This document shows positions 27,528 through 37,631 of a stretch of 64,000 bases of DNA, piece after piece. The notes beneath the pieces were generated by a model that made no database searches, was not told the DNA's origin, and saw only the letters and a list, made by a program, of their open reading frames with translations. The stretch comes from Salinactinospora qingdaonensis (GTDB lineage Bacteria > Actinomycetota > Actinomycetes > Streptosporangiales > Streptosporangiaceae): positions 1 through 64,000 of the forward strand of contig NZ_BAABDD010000014.1 in the NCBI RefSeq assembly GCF_039539445.1, in the 5' to 3' direction. Each line of letters opens with the position of its first letter. Position 1 is the stretch's first letter. The position numbers and the translations under genes are program-made.

Positions 27528-28921
27528 CCGATCGTCTTCCCCGTATCGGGCTCATGGGGATCATGCAGGAGCTCTACGACGACATGATCCCTGGCATCAC
27601 CGACCGGCAGGCCGGCTACGCCCGTGATGTTGCGGCCCACCTCGCCGACGTGGCCGAGGTGGTTGTCGCGCCGCCGGTGCGTGGCCGCGCCAACGCCGAG
27701 CGCGCGATGCGTGACTTCGAGAACGCCGATCTCGACGGGGTCCTCGTCGTCATGCTCACCTACGGCCCCTCGCTGCGGATTACCCGTGTGTTCAACGAGG
27801 CGCGGCTGCCGGTGTGTCTGGCCAACATTCAGCCCGACCCCACGGTGACGCCCGAGTGGGACATGGCCGACATGACCTACAACCAGGGCATCCATGGTGC
27901 GCAGGACACCGCTAACGCGATGGTGCGCGCCGGCCTGCCCTTCGACGTCATCACCGAGGAGTGGCAGACCGAAGCGTTCCGTTCCCGGGTGAGCCGGTGG
28001 GCGCGGGCCGCTCGCGCGGTCACGGCCTGGCGCCAACTGCGGGTGGGCATCTTCGGCTACGCCATGAACGGTATGGGTGACGCCCGTTTCGACGAAACAG
28101 CGCTGGCGCGCGCTCTGGGACCGGAGATCGTGACGATCGCGCCGGGGCGGCTGTACCGCGCTACCCAGGAGCTGTCCAGCTCGGAGGTTGCCGAGCTCAT
28201 GGCCTGGGAGGACCAGCGTTTCTCGATCGATCCGCGGCTGTCGAAGGAGGAGCGCGAGGATCACGCGCGCCTACAGTTGAGTATCGAGCGGCTGCTGCGC
28301 GAGCACGATTGTGGCGCCTACTCCACCCACTTCGACGCCATTGGTGAGGACGGCCGTTTCCCGCGGTTGCCCATGGCGGCGGCCTCCACGCTCATGTCCC
28401 AGGGCTACGGCTTCGCAGGTGAGGGCGACGCGCTCGCCGCGTCCATCGTTTACGCCGGCCACCAGCTTGCTGGGGATGGCCACTTCACTGAGATGTACGC
28501 GATGGACTTCCCGTCGGATTCCATCCTCATGAGCCACATGGGGGAGGGCAATTGGAAGGTCGCCCGCGACGACGAACCGGTGCGGCTGATCAAACGCCCG
28601 CTGGGCATCGGCAACCTCGATGACCCGCCCACGCTGCTGTTCCGTATCCAGCCGGGACCGGCGACATTGGCCTCCCTGGTCGCTCTCGGCGGCGAGCGTT
28701 TCCGCCTGGTCGTCAGCGAGGGCGAGGTACTGGACTCCCAAGAGCTGCCTGCCCTGGAGATGCCCTATGGCCAGTTCCGACCGGCCTCGGGCGTTCGCAC
28801 GTGCATGGACGGTTGGCTACGCGCCGGCGGTACCCACCACATGGTCATGAACCTCGGCCACGTCGCCGCTGACTGGCAGGTTTTCTGCGAGATGGTCGGC
28901 ATCGAGTTCTACCAGGTCTAA
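27524..28921 (+). CDS. araA: L-arabinose isomerase
   Basis: Isomerises L-arabinose to L-ribulose in the cytosol. The 465-residue protein has the arabinose/fucose isomerase fold, with VVMLTYGPSLRITR, YNQGIHGAQDTAN, LPMAAASTLMSQGYGFAGEGDALAAS, FTEMYAMDFPSDSILMSHMGEGNW and the C-terminal GGTHHMVMNLG. TTG start overlapping the araD stop (TTGA), with AAGAAGG upstream. Sequence style places it in the actinobacterial or distantly related AraA group rather than the classic 500-residue E. coli form. Confidence 0.9.
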   Translation: MTDRLPRIGLMGIMQELYDDMIPGITDRQAGYARDVAAHLADVAEVVVAPPVRGRANAERAMRDFENADLDGVLVVMLTYGPSLRITRVFNEARLPVCLANIQPDPTVTPEWDMADMTYNQGIHGAQDTANAMVRAGLPFDVITEEWQTEAFRSRVSRWARAARAVTAWRQLRVGIFGYAMNGMGDARFDETALARALGPEIVTIAPGRLYRATQELSSSEVAELMAWEDQRFSIDPRLSKEEREDHARLQLSIERLLREHDCGAYSTHFDAIGEDGRFPRLPMAAASTLMSQGYGFAGEGDALAASIVYAGHQLAGDGHFTEMYAMDFPSDSILMSHMGEGNWKVARDDEPVRLIKRPLGIGNLDDPPTLLFRIQPGPATLASLVALGGERFRLVVSEGEVLDSQELPALEMPYGQFRPASGVRTCMDGWLRAGGTHHMVMNLGHVAADWQVFCEMVGIEFYQV

Positions 28922-28929
28922 AACCCGAC

Positions 28930-28964
28930 AGTGCGGGCCCTTCACGGGGCATGGGGTCCGCACT
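28930..28964 (+). terminator. Hairpin after araA
   Basis: AGTGCGGGCCC pairs with GGGTCCGCACT (one G-T pair) around a 13-nt loop, 8 bp after the araA stop. It probably attenuates reading into the transporter genes. Confidence 0.55.
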
Positions 28965-29059
28965 CAGCGTGTCCGGGTGCCTCTGTGGAGGCGCCTCGCC
29001 CCGCCCCGCGGTCGCTGGGGACGGCCGTGACGGCGGCGCCAATGACCGAGGAGGCGCCA

Positions 29060-30376
29060 ATGCGCATACATCCCACACCCACACCATACCGACCAGTCGG
29101 AATTGGACGCCGTTCCTTCCTGATGGGGGGCCTCGCGGCGGCCGGGCTCAGCCTCGCCGGCTGCGGGCCCGCCACCACCGCCCTCGATAGCCGCACTCCG
29201 GTCCGCCAGTGGAACTTGTTCACCGGTGGCGATGGCGCCCGCATGGTCCAGATGCACGACGCCTACCGAAGCGAGCATCCCGGGATCGACTTCCGTCCTA
29301 CGACCTACCTGTGGGGCAACCCCTTCTACACCAAGTTCACGATGGGCGCAGCCGGGGGACGCGCCTTTGATATCGCTACATTGCACCTGTCGCGGTTGCG
29401 CGGCATGGGGCCGGGCACGCTGATCGACCCGGTTCCGGTCGACGTGCTCGCCGAGTTCGGTGTCACCGAGAACGACGTGCTGCCCAACATTTGGGACAAA
29501 TGCGTGGTCGACGGCCAGCTCTACGCCATCCCGCTCGACACCCACCTCGTCGTCACCTACTTCAACCGCGACATCTGTGACAGCGCGGGCGTCCTCGACG
29601 CTGATGGTGAGCTGATCCAGCCCACCAGCGAGGAGGAGTTCATCGACCTGCTGGCCGCGGTCAAAGACGTCACCGGCCAGTACGGGATCGCGATGGACAC
29701 CACTGGCGCCTGGCGGCAGTTCTGGTCGCTGTATCGCCAACTCGGCGGGGAGATGACTTTCGACGGCGAGTTGGGCATCGACGACGACAAGGCGCTGCGC
29801 GTCCTCGACCTGCTGCGCCGCATCTGCCAGGAGGGGCTGGCACCTGAGGTCTCCGACGCGCCCGGCACCCCCGCCAATTTCCAAAACGAGATCGCGGGGC
29901 TGATGTTCGCCGGTAACTGGGAGATCACCACGTTCCAAGACGCCGGCATGAACTTCGGGATGCAGCCGTTTCCCGGCATCTACGGCGAGGCGCTGGGCCA
30001 GGGCGACTCCCACGCCTTCGTGCTGCCCCACCGCAGGACCCCTAACGACGCCGCGGTGCGCGCGGCCGTGGAGTACGCGGCCTGGATGCTCAAAAACAGC
30101 ATCACCTGGGCCAAAGGCGGGCACGTGCCCGCCTACCTGCCGGTGACCGAGAGTGCGCAGTACAACGAGCTCAAGCCCCAGGTCAACTACCGCGAGGCCG
30201 CCGAAAAGGTGCAGTACGACCCGCAGGCATGGTTCAGCGGCTCGGCCGCCCAACTGCAAAACGAGGCCAACTCGGTCTTCGCCGGCGTGCACAACGGTTC
30301 GGTCACGCCAGAGGAAGCACTCGAGCGGTTCAAGCGGGCCGCCCGCAAGCTCATCAACACCCCGGAGCCGGTGTGA
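29060..30376 (+). CDS. Sugar ABC transporter substrate-binding lipoprotein (CUT1 type)
   Basis: A 438-residue extracytoplasmic solute-binding protein. The N-terminus has a twin-arginine motif and lipobox, GRRSFLMGGLAAAGLSLAGC, so it is probably a Tat-exported lipoprotein. The body matches family 1 sugar-binding proteins (YRSEHPGIDFRPTTYLWGNPFYTKFTMGAAGGRAFDIATLHLSRL; FNRDICDSAGVLDADG; GLMFAGNWEITTFQD). Its position between araA and an arabinanase suggests arabino-oligosaccharides as ligand. The ATG at 29060 has GAGGAGG; an upstream in-frame extension is not needed. Confidence 0.9.
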   Translation: MRIHPTPTPYRPVGIGRRSFLMGGLAAAGLSLAGCGPATTALDSRTPVRQWNLFTGGDGARMVQMHDAYRSEHPGIDFRPTTYLWGNPFYTKFTMGAAGGRAFDIATLHLSRLRGMGPGTLIDPVPVDVLAEFGVTENDVLPNIWDKCVVDGQLYAIPLDTHLVVTYFNRDICDSAGVLDADGELIQPTSEEEFIDLLAAVKDVTGQYGIAMDTTGAWRQFWSLYRQLGGEMTFDGELGIDDDKALRVLDLLRRICQEGLAPEVSDAPGTPANFQNEIAGLMFAGNWEITTFQDAGMNFGMQPFPGIYGEALGQGDSHAFVLPHRRTPNDAAVRAAVEYAAWMLKNSITWAKGGHVPAYLPVTESAQYNELKPQVNYREAAEKVQYDPQAWFSGSAAQLQNEANSVFAGVHNGSVTPEEALERFKRAARKLINTPEPV

Positions 30377-30410
30377 CCCGGGCCATCCCCCGTCTTCTCT
30401 GGAGCCTGCT

Positions 30411-31361
30411 ATGACCGCACCCGCCGCTACCGTCAACCAGGGCAGAGCACCCACCGCCGCGACCGATACCTCCGGCCGTACCCGCCGCCGTAGCACCTCG
30501 TGGGCCGGCCTGTGGTTCGTCATGCCCTTCACGGTGCTGTTCGCCGTTTTCCTCGTCTGGCCGATGCTGGCCGGACTGTGGACCAGCTTCACCGACCGCA
30601 GCCTCGCCAGCACCGACGTCTCCTTCGTCGGCCTGGCCAACTGGCGTGAGATGCTCACCGACCCGGCCGTGTGGCAGTCACTGTGGGTCACGCTGCTGTT
30701 CACAGCCATGAGCGTCCCGCTGCTGGTGCTCATCGCATTGGGGATGGCGCTGCTGACCAACCGGGCCACCCGCCTGGGCTGGTTCCTGCGCTTCTCCTTC
30801 TTCGCCCCGTTCCTGCTGCCGGTGGCCGTGGTGACCCTGATCTGGGTCTGGCTGTACCAGCCCGGCTTCGGCATGATCAACGGCCTGTTGCAGTCGGTGG
30901 GCCTGTCCCAAGTGGGCTGGCTCGGTGACGAGAACGTTGTCCTGTTGTCGGTGGTCATCACCACCGTGTGGTGGACCGTCGGTTTCAACTTCTTGCTCTA
31001 CCTCGCCGCGCTACAGGGCATCCCCGCCCACCTCTACGAGGCCGCCGCCATCGACGGCGCCAGCCCGTGGCAGCGTCTCACCCGCATCACGCTGCCGCTG
31101 CTGCGCCGCACCACCACGTTGATCGTGATGTTGCAGATGGTGGCCTCACTCAAGCTGTTCGACCAGGCCTACCTCATGACGAACGGCTCAGGTGGCCCCA
31201 ACTACGCTGCCCGACCCATCATCGGCTACATCTTCGACACGGGCTTCACCGGGCTGCGTATCGGCTACGCCTCTGCGATCTCCTACTTGTTCTTCGCGGT
31301 GATCATTATCGCTTCGATTATCCAGTTCCGGCTGTTCTCCCGGAAGGGGGATGCGGCATGA
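30411..31361 (+). CDS. Sugar ABC transporter permease (UgpA/MalF type)
   Basis: A 316-residue inner-membrane permease with six predicted helices. The coupling motif EAAAIDGASPWQRLTRITLPLLRRTTTL is the BPD inner-membrane EAA loop. Length and the NGLLQSVGL periplasmic segment fit the MalF-like partner of CUT1 importers. The ATG at 30411 has GGAG. Its stop overlaps the next gene (ATGA). The operon carries no ATPase, so a shared multiple-sugar ATPase (MsiK type) encoded elsewhere must serve it. Confidence 0.93.
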   Translation: MTAPAATVNQGRAPTAATDTSGRTRRRSTSWAGLWFVMPFTVLFAVFLVWPMLAGLWTSFTDRSLASTDVSFVGLANWREMLTDPAVWQSLWVTLLFTAMSVPLLVLIALGMALLTNRATRLGWFLRFSFFAPFLLPVAVVTLIWVWLYQPGFGMINGLLQSVGLSQVGWLGDENVVLLSVVITTVWWTVGFNFLLYLAALQGIPAHLYEAAAIDGASPWQRLTRITLPLLRRTTTLIVMLQMVASLKLFDQAYLMTNGSGGPNYAARPIIGYIFDTGFTGLRIGYASAISYLFFAVIIIASIIQFRLFSRKGDAA

Positions 31362-32242
31362 GCGCCGTCACGTCCCCCTCGTCTCCCGTCCGCACCGCGC
31401 CCGGTCGGCCCGAGCGTCGCCGGCTGCGCGTCACTCCCGGCGGCGTGGCCGTCACCGTCTCGGCGCTTGTGCTGGCCCTGTTGTGGCTGCTGCCCCTCGT
31501 GTGGGCGGTGCTCACCTCGCTCAAACCCGAGGGCGAGACCACCGCCGTGCCGATCCGCTGGTTGCCCATCGAACCCACACTGGAGGCCTACCGGTCGGTC
31601 ATCGCCCGTGGTGACTTGCAGCAGTGGCTGCTTAACAGCACCATCATCTCGCTCGTGGTCACCGCACTCACCCTGATCACCTGCGTCATGGCCGCTTACG
31701 CCTTCTCCAAGACCGACTTTCCCGGGCGTTCCTGGCTGTTCGCGCTGTTCATCGCCGGCATCCTGGTGCCGCCGCAGGTCCTCATCGTTCCGCTGTTCGA
31801 CGAGATGACCGCGCTGGGCCTGGTCGACACCTACTGGGGCGTGGCGCTGCCGCAGGTGGTGGCCCCGGTCATGATCTTCATCCTCAAGCGGTTCTTCGAC
31901 AACATCCCGCGCGACTACGAGGAGGCCGCCCGCCTGGACGGTGCTGGTCACCTGCGGGTGCTGTGGAGCGTCGTCGTCCCCATGTCCACCCCGATCCTGG
32001 CCGCGGTCGGCATCTTCACCTTCGTCCAAGCCTGGAACAACTTCCTGTGGCCGTTCGTGGCCACCACCGACCCGGCACTGATGACTGTCCCGGTGGGGCT
32101 GGGCACCGTCCAAGGCGCCTACGGCATCCAGTACGCCCAGAACATGGCCGCCGCCGTCCTTGGTGCGCTGCCGCTCATCATCGTCTTCCTCATTTTCCAG
32201 CGTCAGGTTGTTCGTGGCGTGACCGACGCTGGCCTCAAGTAA
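31358..32242 (+). CDS. Sugar ABC transporter permease (UgpE/MalG type)
   Basis: A 294-residue permease, the MalG-like half of the importer: YAFSKTDFPGRSWLFALFIAGILVPPQVLIVPLF, the EAA loop DYEEAARLDGAGHLRVLWSVVVPMSTPILA and FTFVQAWNNFLWPFVATTDP. It overlaps the preceding permease by four bases. The next gene, for the secreted arabinanase, begins 42 bp later. Confidence 0.93.
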   Translation: MSAVTSPSSPVRTAPGRPERRRLRVTPGGVAVTVSALVLALLWLLPLVWAVLTSLKPEGETTAVPIRWLPIEPTLEAYRSVIARGDLQQWLLNSTIISLVVTALTLITCVMAAYAFSKTDFPGRSWLFALFIAGILVPPQVLIVPLFDEMTALGLVDTYWGVALPQVVAPVMIFILKRFFDNIPRDYEEAARLDGAGHLRVLWSVVVPMSTPILAAVGIFTFVQAWNNFLWPFVATTDPALMTVPVGLGTVQGAYGIQYAQNMAAAVLGALPLIIVFLIFQRQVVRGVTDAGLK

Positions 32243-32284
32243 GTCGCCGCGACTCACATCCCCCAACTGGAAGGAACCACCGAC

Positions 32285-33274
32285 ATGCGAGGGCTTGTGC
32301 GCTCCACTGTCACCGCGGCTGTGGCCGTGTTAACCCTACTCGCCATGGCACCCGCCGCCTCAGCCGACCGGCTGTGGCTCTACGGGGACCTGACCGCCCA
32401 CGACCCCGCCTTGGTCCACGGCACCAACGGCGACGACTGGTACGTCTTCTCCACTGGCGACGGCAATGTGGCCGACGGCACTATCCAGATCCGCTCCTCG
32501 CGCACCGGCCGGTTCTGGCGCAGCGCCGGCACCGTCTTCGACGCCAAACCGGCGTGGCTCTCCCAAGAGGTCCCCGGCGTCAGCAACCTGTGGGCCCCCG
32601 AAGTCCACTACAACGACGGCACCTACTACCTGTACTACGCCGCCTCGACCTTTGGCTCCAACCGTTCGGTCATCGGCCTGGCCACCAACACCACTCTCGA
32701 CCCCGACCACCCTGACTACCACTGGGTCGACCGCGGCATGGTCACCGAGTCGTTTACCAGCGACAACTACAACGCCATTGACCCCGGGGTCGTCGAGGAC
32801 GCTAACGGCACCCCCTGGCTGGCGTTCGGCTCCTTCTGGAGCGGCATCCGCATGCTGCAACTGGAGTGGCCCAGCGGCAAACCCGCCCCCGGCCAGTCCG
32901 AACCGCTGCACATCGCCGACCGTCAGCAACCTCCCAACGCCATCGAGGCGCCCCACATCGTGCGCCGCAACGGCTGGTACTACCTCTTCGTCTCTTTCGA
33001 CCACTGCTGTCAGGGCGCTGACAGCGACTACAAGATCGCCGTGGGCCGTTCTCGCTCGGTGACCGGCCCCTACGTCGACCGCGACGGTCGGTCCATGCTC
33101 AACGGCGGCGGCACGGTGTTGCTCGCCGAGCGTGGCGACGAGGTCGGCTCGGGCGGCCAGTCAGTCTCTGGCCCCTACATCGCCTACCACTCCTACGGCT
33201 CCGACGGCGGCTTCCGTCTCAACATCGAGACCCTGCAATGGACCGCCGACGGCTGGCCCCAACTCGACACCTGA
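32285..33274 (+). CDS. Secreted endo-alpha-1,5-L-arabinanase (GH43)
   Basis: A 329-residue extracellular glycosidase cutting arabinan backbones. The Sec signal peptide is MRGLVRSTVTAAVAVLTLLAMAPAASA, cleaved before DRLW. The five-bladed propeller GH43 domain has the expected acids: base Asp40 (TAHDPALV), pKa-modulating Asp166 (NAIDPGVV) and acid Glu221 (AIEAPHIV), plus VSNLWAPEVHYNDGTYYLYYAAS. No carbohydrate-binding module follows. It should feed oligosaccharides to the importer encoded just upstream. ATG, with GGAAGG before it. Confidence 0.92.
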   Translation: MRGLVRSTVTAAVAVLTLLAMAPAASADRLWLYGDLTAHDPALVHGTNGDDWYVFSTGDGNVADGTIQIRSSRTGRFWRSAGTVFDAKPAWLSQEVPGVSNLWAPEVHYNDGTYYLYYAASTFGSNRSVIGLATNTTLDPDHPDYHWVDRGMVTESFTSDNYNAIDPGVVEDANGTPWLAFGSFWSGIRMLQLEWPSGKPAPGQSEPLHIADRQQPPNAIEAPHIVRRNGWYYLFVSFDHCCQGADSDYKIAVGRSRSVTGPYVDRDGRSMLNGGGTVLLAERGDEVGSGGQSVSGPYIAYHSYGSDGGFRLNIETLQWTADGWPQLDT

Positions 33275-33290
33275 CCCGTTCACATGAACC

Positions 33291-33321
33291 GGTGCTGCCC
33301 CGGGGCGTCCGGGGCAGCACC
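33291..33321 (+). terminator. Hairpin after the arabinanase gene
   Basis: GGTGCTGCCCCGG and its exact complement form a 13-bp stem with loop GGCGT, 16 bp after the GH43 stop and before the GH51 ribosome binding site. It may act as a terminator or mRNA stabiliser. Confidence 0.65.
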
Positions 33322-33350
33322 ACCCGCCATCCCAGGAGGAGAACCGCACC

Positions 33351-34868
33351 GTGCTCACCGCCGCTGTCACCCTCGATCCCGCGTTTCGGATCGCTCCCGT
33401 CAACCGCCGCACATTCGGCAGTTTCGTCGAGCACCTGGGCCGGGCGGTCTACACCGGGATCTACGAACCCGATCACCCCAGCGCCGACAAGGACGGCTTC
33501 CGCACCGACGTCCTCGACCTCACCCGCGAAATGGGCGTCACCATGGTCCGCTACCCCGGCGGCAACTTCGTCTCCGGCTACCGCTGGGAAGACGGGGTGG
33601 GCCCCTGCGAGAACCGGCCGGTCCGCCGCGATTTGGCCTGGCACAGCACCGAGACCAACGAGGTGGGCCTCGACGAGTTCATGCGCTGGGCACGCAAGGC
33701 CGAGGTGGAGCCCATGATGGCCGTCAACCTGGGCACCCGCGGGGTCGCCGAGGCGCTGGACGTGCTGGAGTACGCCAACCACCCCGGCGGTACCCGGCTG
33801 TCGGACATGCGCGCGGCCAACGGCAGCGTCGAGCCCCACGACATCAAGCTGTGGTGCCTGGGCAACGAGATGGACGGCCCCTGGCAGCTCGGCCACATGA
33901 GCGCTCGCGAGTACGGGCGGCTCGCCGTGCAGACCGCCCGGGCCATGCGCATGACCGAGCCCGGCCTGGAGTTGGTCGCCTGCGGCAGCTCCGGCTCGCA
34001 GATGCCCACCTTCGGCGAGTGGGAAGCCACGGTGCTGGAGGAGGCCTACGACGAGGTCGACTTCATCTCGCTACACGCCTACTACGAAGAGTACGACGGC
34101 GACCTGCGCAGCTTCCTGGCCTCGGCCGTCGACATGGACCACTTCATCGACTCGGTGGTGGCCACCGCCGACTACGTGCGCGCCAAGCGCGGCGCCACCA
34201 AACGGATCATGCTCTCCTTCGACGAGTGGAACGTGTGGTACCTGAGCCGGTTTCAAGCCGCCGGCCCGCCCACCGACTGGCCAGTGGCTCCGCGGCTGCT
34301 GGAGGACCACTACCACCTCGCCGACGCCGTGGTCGTGGGCAACATGCTCATCTCCCTGCTGCGCCACAGCGACCGCGTCACCGCCGCCTGCCAAGCCCAG
34401 TTGGTCAACGTCATCGCCCCCATCATGGCCGAGCCCGGCGGCCCGGCCTGGCGCCAGACCACCTTCCACCCCTTCGCCGAGACCGCCAGGACCGCCAAGG
34501 GCGAGGTGCTGCGCGTCGAGGCGCAGTCCCCCACCTACGAGACCGGACGCCACGGCGAGGTTCCGGTCGTCGACGCCGTCGCCACCTACGATGCCCCGGC
34601 CGGCCAGGCCGCCGTGTTCGTCGTGAATCGCTCCACCGAGGAGACGGTCCAGTTCGACGTCGACACCCGCGCACTCGGCGCCCAGCGCGTCACCGCGTGC
34701 CGCACCCTGTCCGACCCCGACCCCTACGTGCGCAACACCGCAGCGGAACCCGACCGGGTCGCTCCGCGCTCCCGCGACGACGCCGAACTCGCCGACGGTC
34801 GACTGCGGCTGAGCCTGCCGCCGGTGTCGTGGACCGTCATCGAACTCGCCACTACGGCTTCGTCGTGA
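33351..34868 (+). CDS. Alpha-N-arabinofuranosidase (GH51), cytoplasmic
   Basis: Removes arabinofuranosyl units from imported oligosaccharides. The 505-residue protein has no signal peptide. Signature motifs: FGSFVEHLGRAVYTGIYEP, VRYPGGNFVSGYRWEDGVGP, acid/base Glu173 (WCLGNEMDGPWQ), HAYYEEYDGD and nucleophile Glu292 (LSFDEWNVWY), then the C-terminal beta-sandwich. GTG start with AGGAGGAG. An overlapping frame of similar length in the next phase is Arg/Pro-rich and rejected. Free arabinose then enters AraA-AraB-AraD. Confidence 0.93.
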   Translation: MLTAAVTLDPAFRIAPVNRRTFGSFVEHLGRAVYTGIYEPDHPSADKDGFRTDVLDLTREMGVTMVRYPGGNFVSGYRWEDGVGPCENRPVRRDLAWHSTETNEVGLDEFMRWARKAEVEPMMAVNLGTRGVAEALDVLEYANHPGGTRLSDMRAANGSVEPHDIKLWCLGNEMDGPWQLGHMSAREYGRLAVQTARAMRMTEPGLELVACGSSGSQMPTFGEWEATVLEEAYDEVDFISLHAYYEEYDGDLRSFLASAVDMDHFIDSVVATADYVRAKRGATKRIMLSFDEWNVWYLSRFQAAGPPTDWPVAPRLLEDHYHLADAVVVGNMLISLLRHSDRVTAACQAQLVNVIAPIMAEPGGPAWRQTTFHPFAETARTAKGEVLRVEAQSPTYETGRHGEVPVVDAVATYDAPAGQAAVFVVNRSTEETVQFDVDTRALGAQRVTACRTLSDPDPYVRNTAAEPDRVAPRSRDDAELADGRLRLSLPPVSWTVIELATTASS

Positions 34869-34896
34869 CCCCGCTGTGAATCCCCCGCCGTTTCCC

Positions 34897-34925
34897 GGGC
34901 GCGGGAGACATCCCGCGCCCTCTTT
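34897..34925 (+). terminator. Terminator after the GH51 gene
   Basis: GGGCGCGGGA and TCCCGCGCCC form a perfect 10-bp stem with loop GACA, followed by TCTTT. It separates the oligosaccharide genes from the monosaccharide importer. Confidence 0.75.
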
Positions 34926-34949
34926 CCGCAATCGATTGTGAGAACACCC

Positions 34950-36038
34950 ATGCGAACCCCATTGAAACTCCTGGGCGCGGCCGTGGGCAGCGCCGCGCTG
35001 CTGCTGTCGGGCTGCGCCGTCGGTGACGCCGCCGCCCCCGAGGGCGAGAGCGGAACCGTAGGCATCGCTATGCCCACCAAGTCCTCCGAACGCTGGGTCA
35101 ACGACGGCTCCAACATGGTCAAGCAGTTCGAGGAGCTGGGCTATGGCGCCGACCTACAGTACGGCGAAGACGTCGTGGAGAACCAGATCGCCCAGATCGA
35201 GAACATGATCACCAAGGGCGTCGACGCGCTCGTCGTGGCCCCCATTGACGGCGAGGCCCTCACCGAGGTGCTGCAAAAGGCCGGCGACTCCGACATCCCC
35301 GTCATCTCCTACGACCGGCTGATCCGCGGCACCGAGCACGTCGACTACTACGCCACCTTCGACAACTTCCAGGTGGGCGTGTTGCAGGCCACCTACATCG
35401 AGCAGGCCCTCAACCTGCCCGAGGAAGAGGGGCCTTTCACCATCGAGCTGTTCGGCGGCTCACCCGACGACAACAACGCCTACTTCTTCTACGACGGCGC
35501 CATGTCGGTGCTCCAGCCCTACATCGACGACGGCACCCTCGAGGTGCGCAGCGGCCAGACCACGATGGACCAGATCTCCACGCTGCGCTGGGACGGCGCA
35601 AAAGCCCAGTCGCGCATGGACAACCTGCTCAGCGCCCACTACAGCGAGGACACCATCGACGCCGTGCTCTCGCCCTACGACGGCATCAGCATCGGCATCA
35701 TCTCCTCGCTCAAGGGCGTGGGCTACGGCACCGAGGACAAGCCGATGCCGGTGATCACCGGTCAGGACGCCGAAACCGCCTCCATCAAGTCGATCATCGC
35801 CGGCGAGCAGACCCAGACCGTCTTCAAGGACACCCGCGAGCTCGCCGAGGTCGCGGTGAACATGGTCGACGCTGTGCTCAACGAGGAGGAGCCCGAGGTC
35901 AACGACACCGAAAGCTATGACAACGGCGTCAAGGTCGTGCCCTCCTACCTGCTCGAACCGGTCTCGGTCGACCAGGAGAACTACGAGGAGATCCTCATCG
36001 ACAGCGGCTACTACACCAAGGACGAACTCACCGGCTGA
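34950..36038 (+). CDS. chvE: ChvE-type monosaccharide-binding lipoprotein
   Basis: A 362-residue periplasmic-binding-type lipoprotein with lipobox LLLSGCAVG near residue 24. It matches the ChvE multiple-sugar group: GTVGIAMPTKSSERWVNDG, VEDQIA-like VENQIAQIENMITKGVDALVVAPIDG, VISYDRLIRGTEHVDYYATFDN, VLSPYDGISIGIISSLKG and ITGQDAETASIKSIIAGEQTQTVFKDTRELAEVAV. These bind L-arabinose, D-xylose, galactose or glucose; context favours arabinose. The ATG at 34950 is chosen; a GTG at 34938 is in frame. Confidence 0.92.
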   Translation: MRTPLKLLGAAVGSAALLLSGCAVGDAAAPEGESGTVGIAMPTKSSERWVNDGSNMVKQFEELGYGADLQYGEDVVENQIAQIENMITKGVDALVVAPIDGEALTEVLQKAGDSDIPVISYDRLIRGTEHVDYYATFDNFQVGVLQATYIEQALNLPEEEGPFTIELFGGSPDDNNAYFFYDGAMSVLQPYIDDGTLEVRSGQTTMDQISTLRWDGAKAQSRMDNLLSAHYSEDTIDAVLSPYDGISIGIISSLKGVGYGTEDKPMPVITGQDAETASIKSIIAGEQTQTVFKDTRELAEVAVNMVDAVLNEEEPEVNDTESYDNGVKVVPSYLLEPVSVDQENYEEILIDSGYYTKDELTG

Positions 36039-36044
36039 CCAGTA

Positions 36045-36068
36045 GGGGCCCGCGTCCGCGCGGGCCCC
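36045..36068 (+). terminator. Attenuating hairpin between chvE and mmsA
   Basis: GGGGCCCGCG and CGCGGGCCCC pair perfectly around TCCG, 7 bp after the chvE stop. Such hairpins often keep the binding-protein mRNA more abundant than the membrane components. Confidence 0.6.
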
Positions 36069-36092
36069 ACTCCCACCGACCGAGGAGGCGGC

Positions 36093-37625
<1,533 letters not shown>

Positions 37626-37631
37626 GGCCCC

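Noticed and set aside
28964..30988. 674-codon open frame antisense to the sugar-binding protein and permease
   Set aside because: Covers two well-supported genes on the other strand and lacks any motif.
33284..34879. Plus-strand frame overlapping the GH51 gene in another phase
   Set aside because: Arg/Pro/His-rich composition; the GH51 frame has all catalytic motifs.
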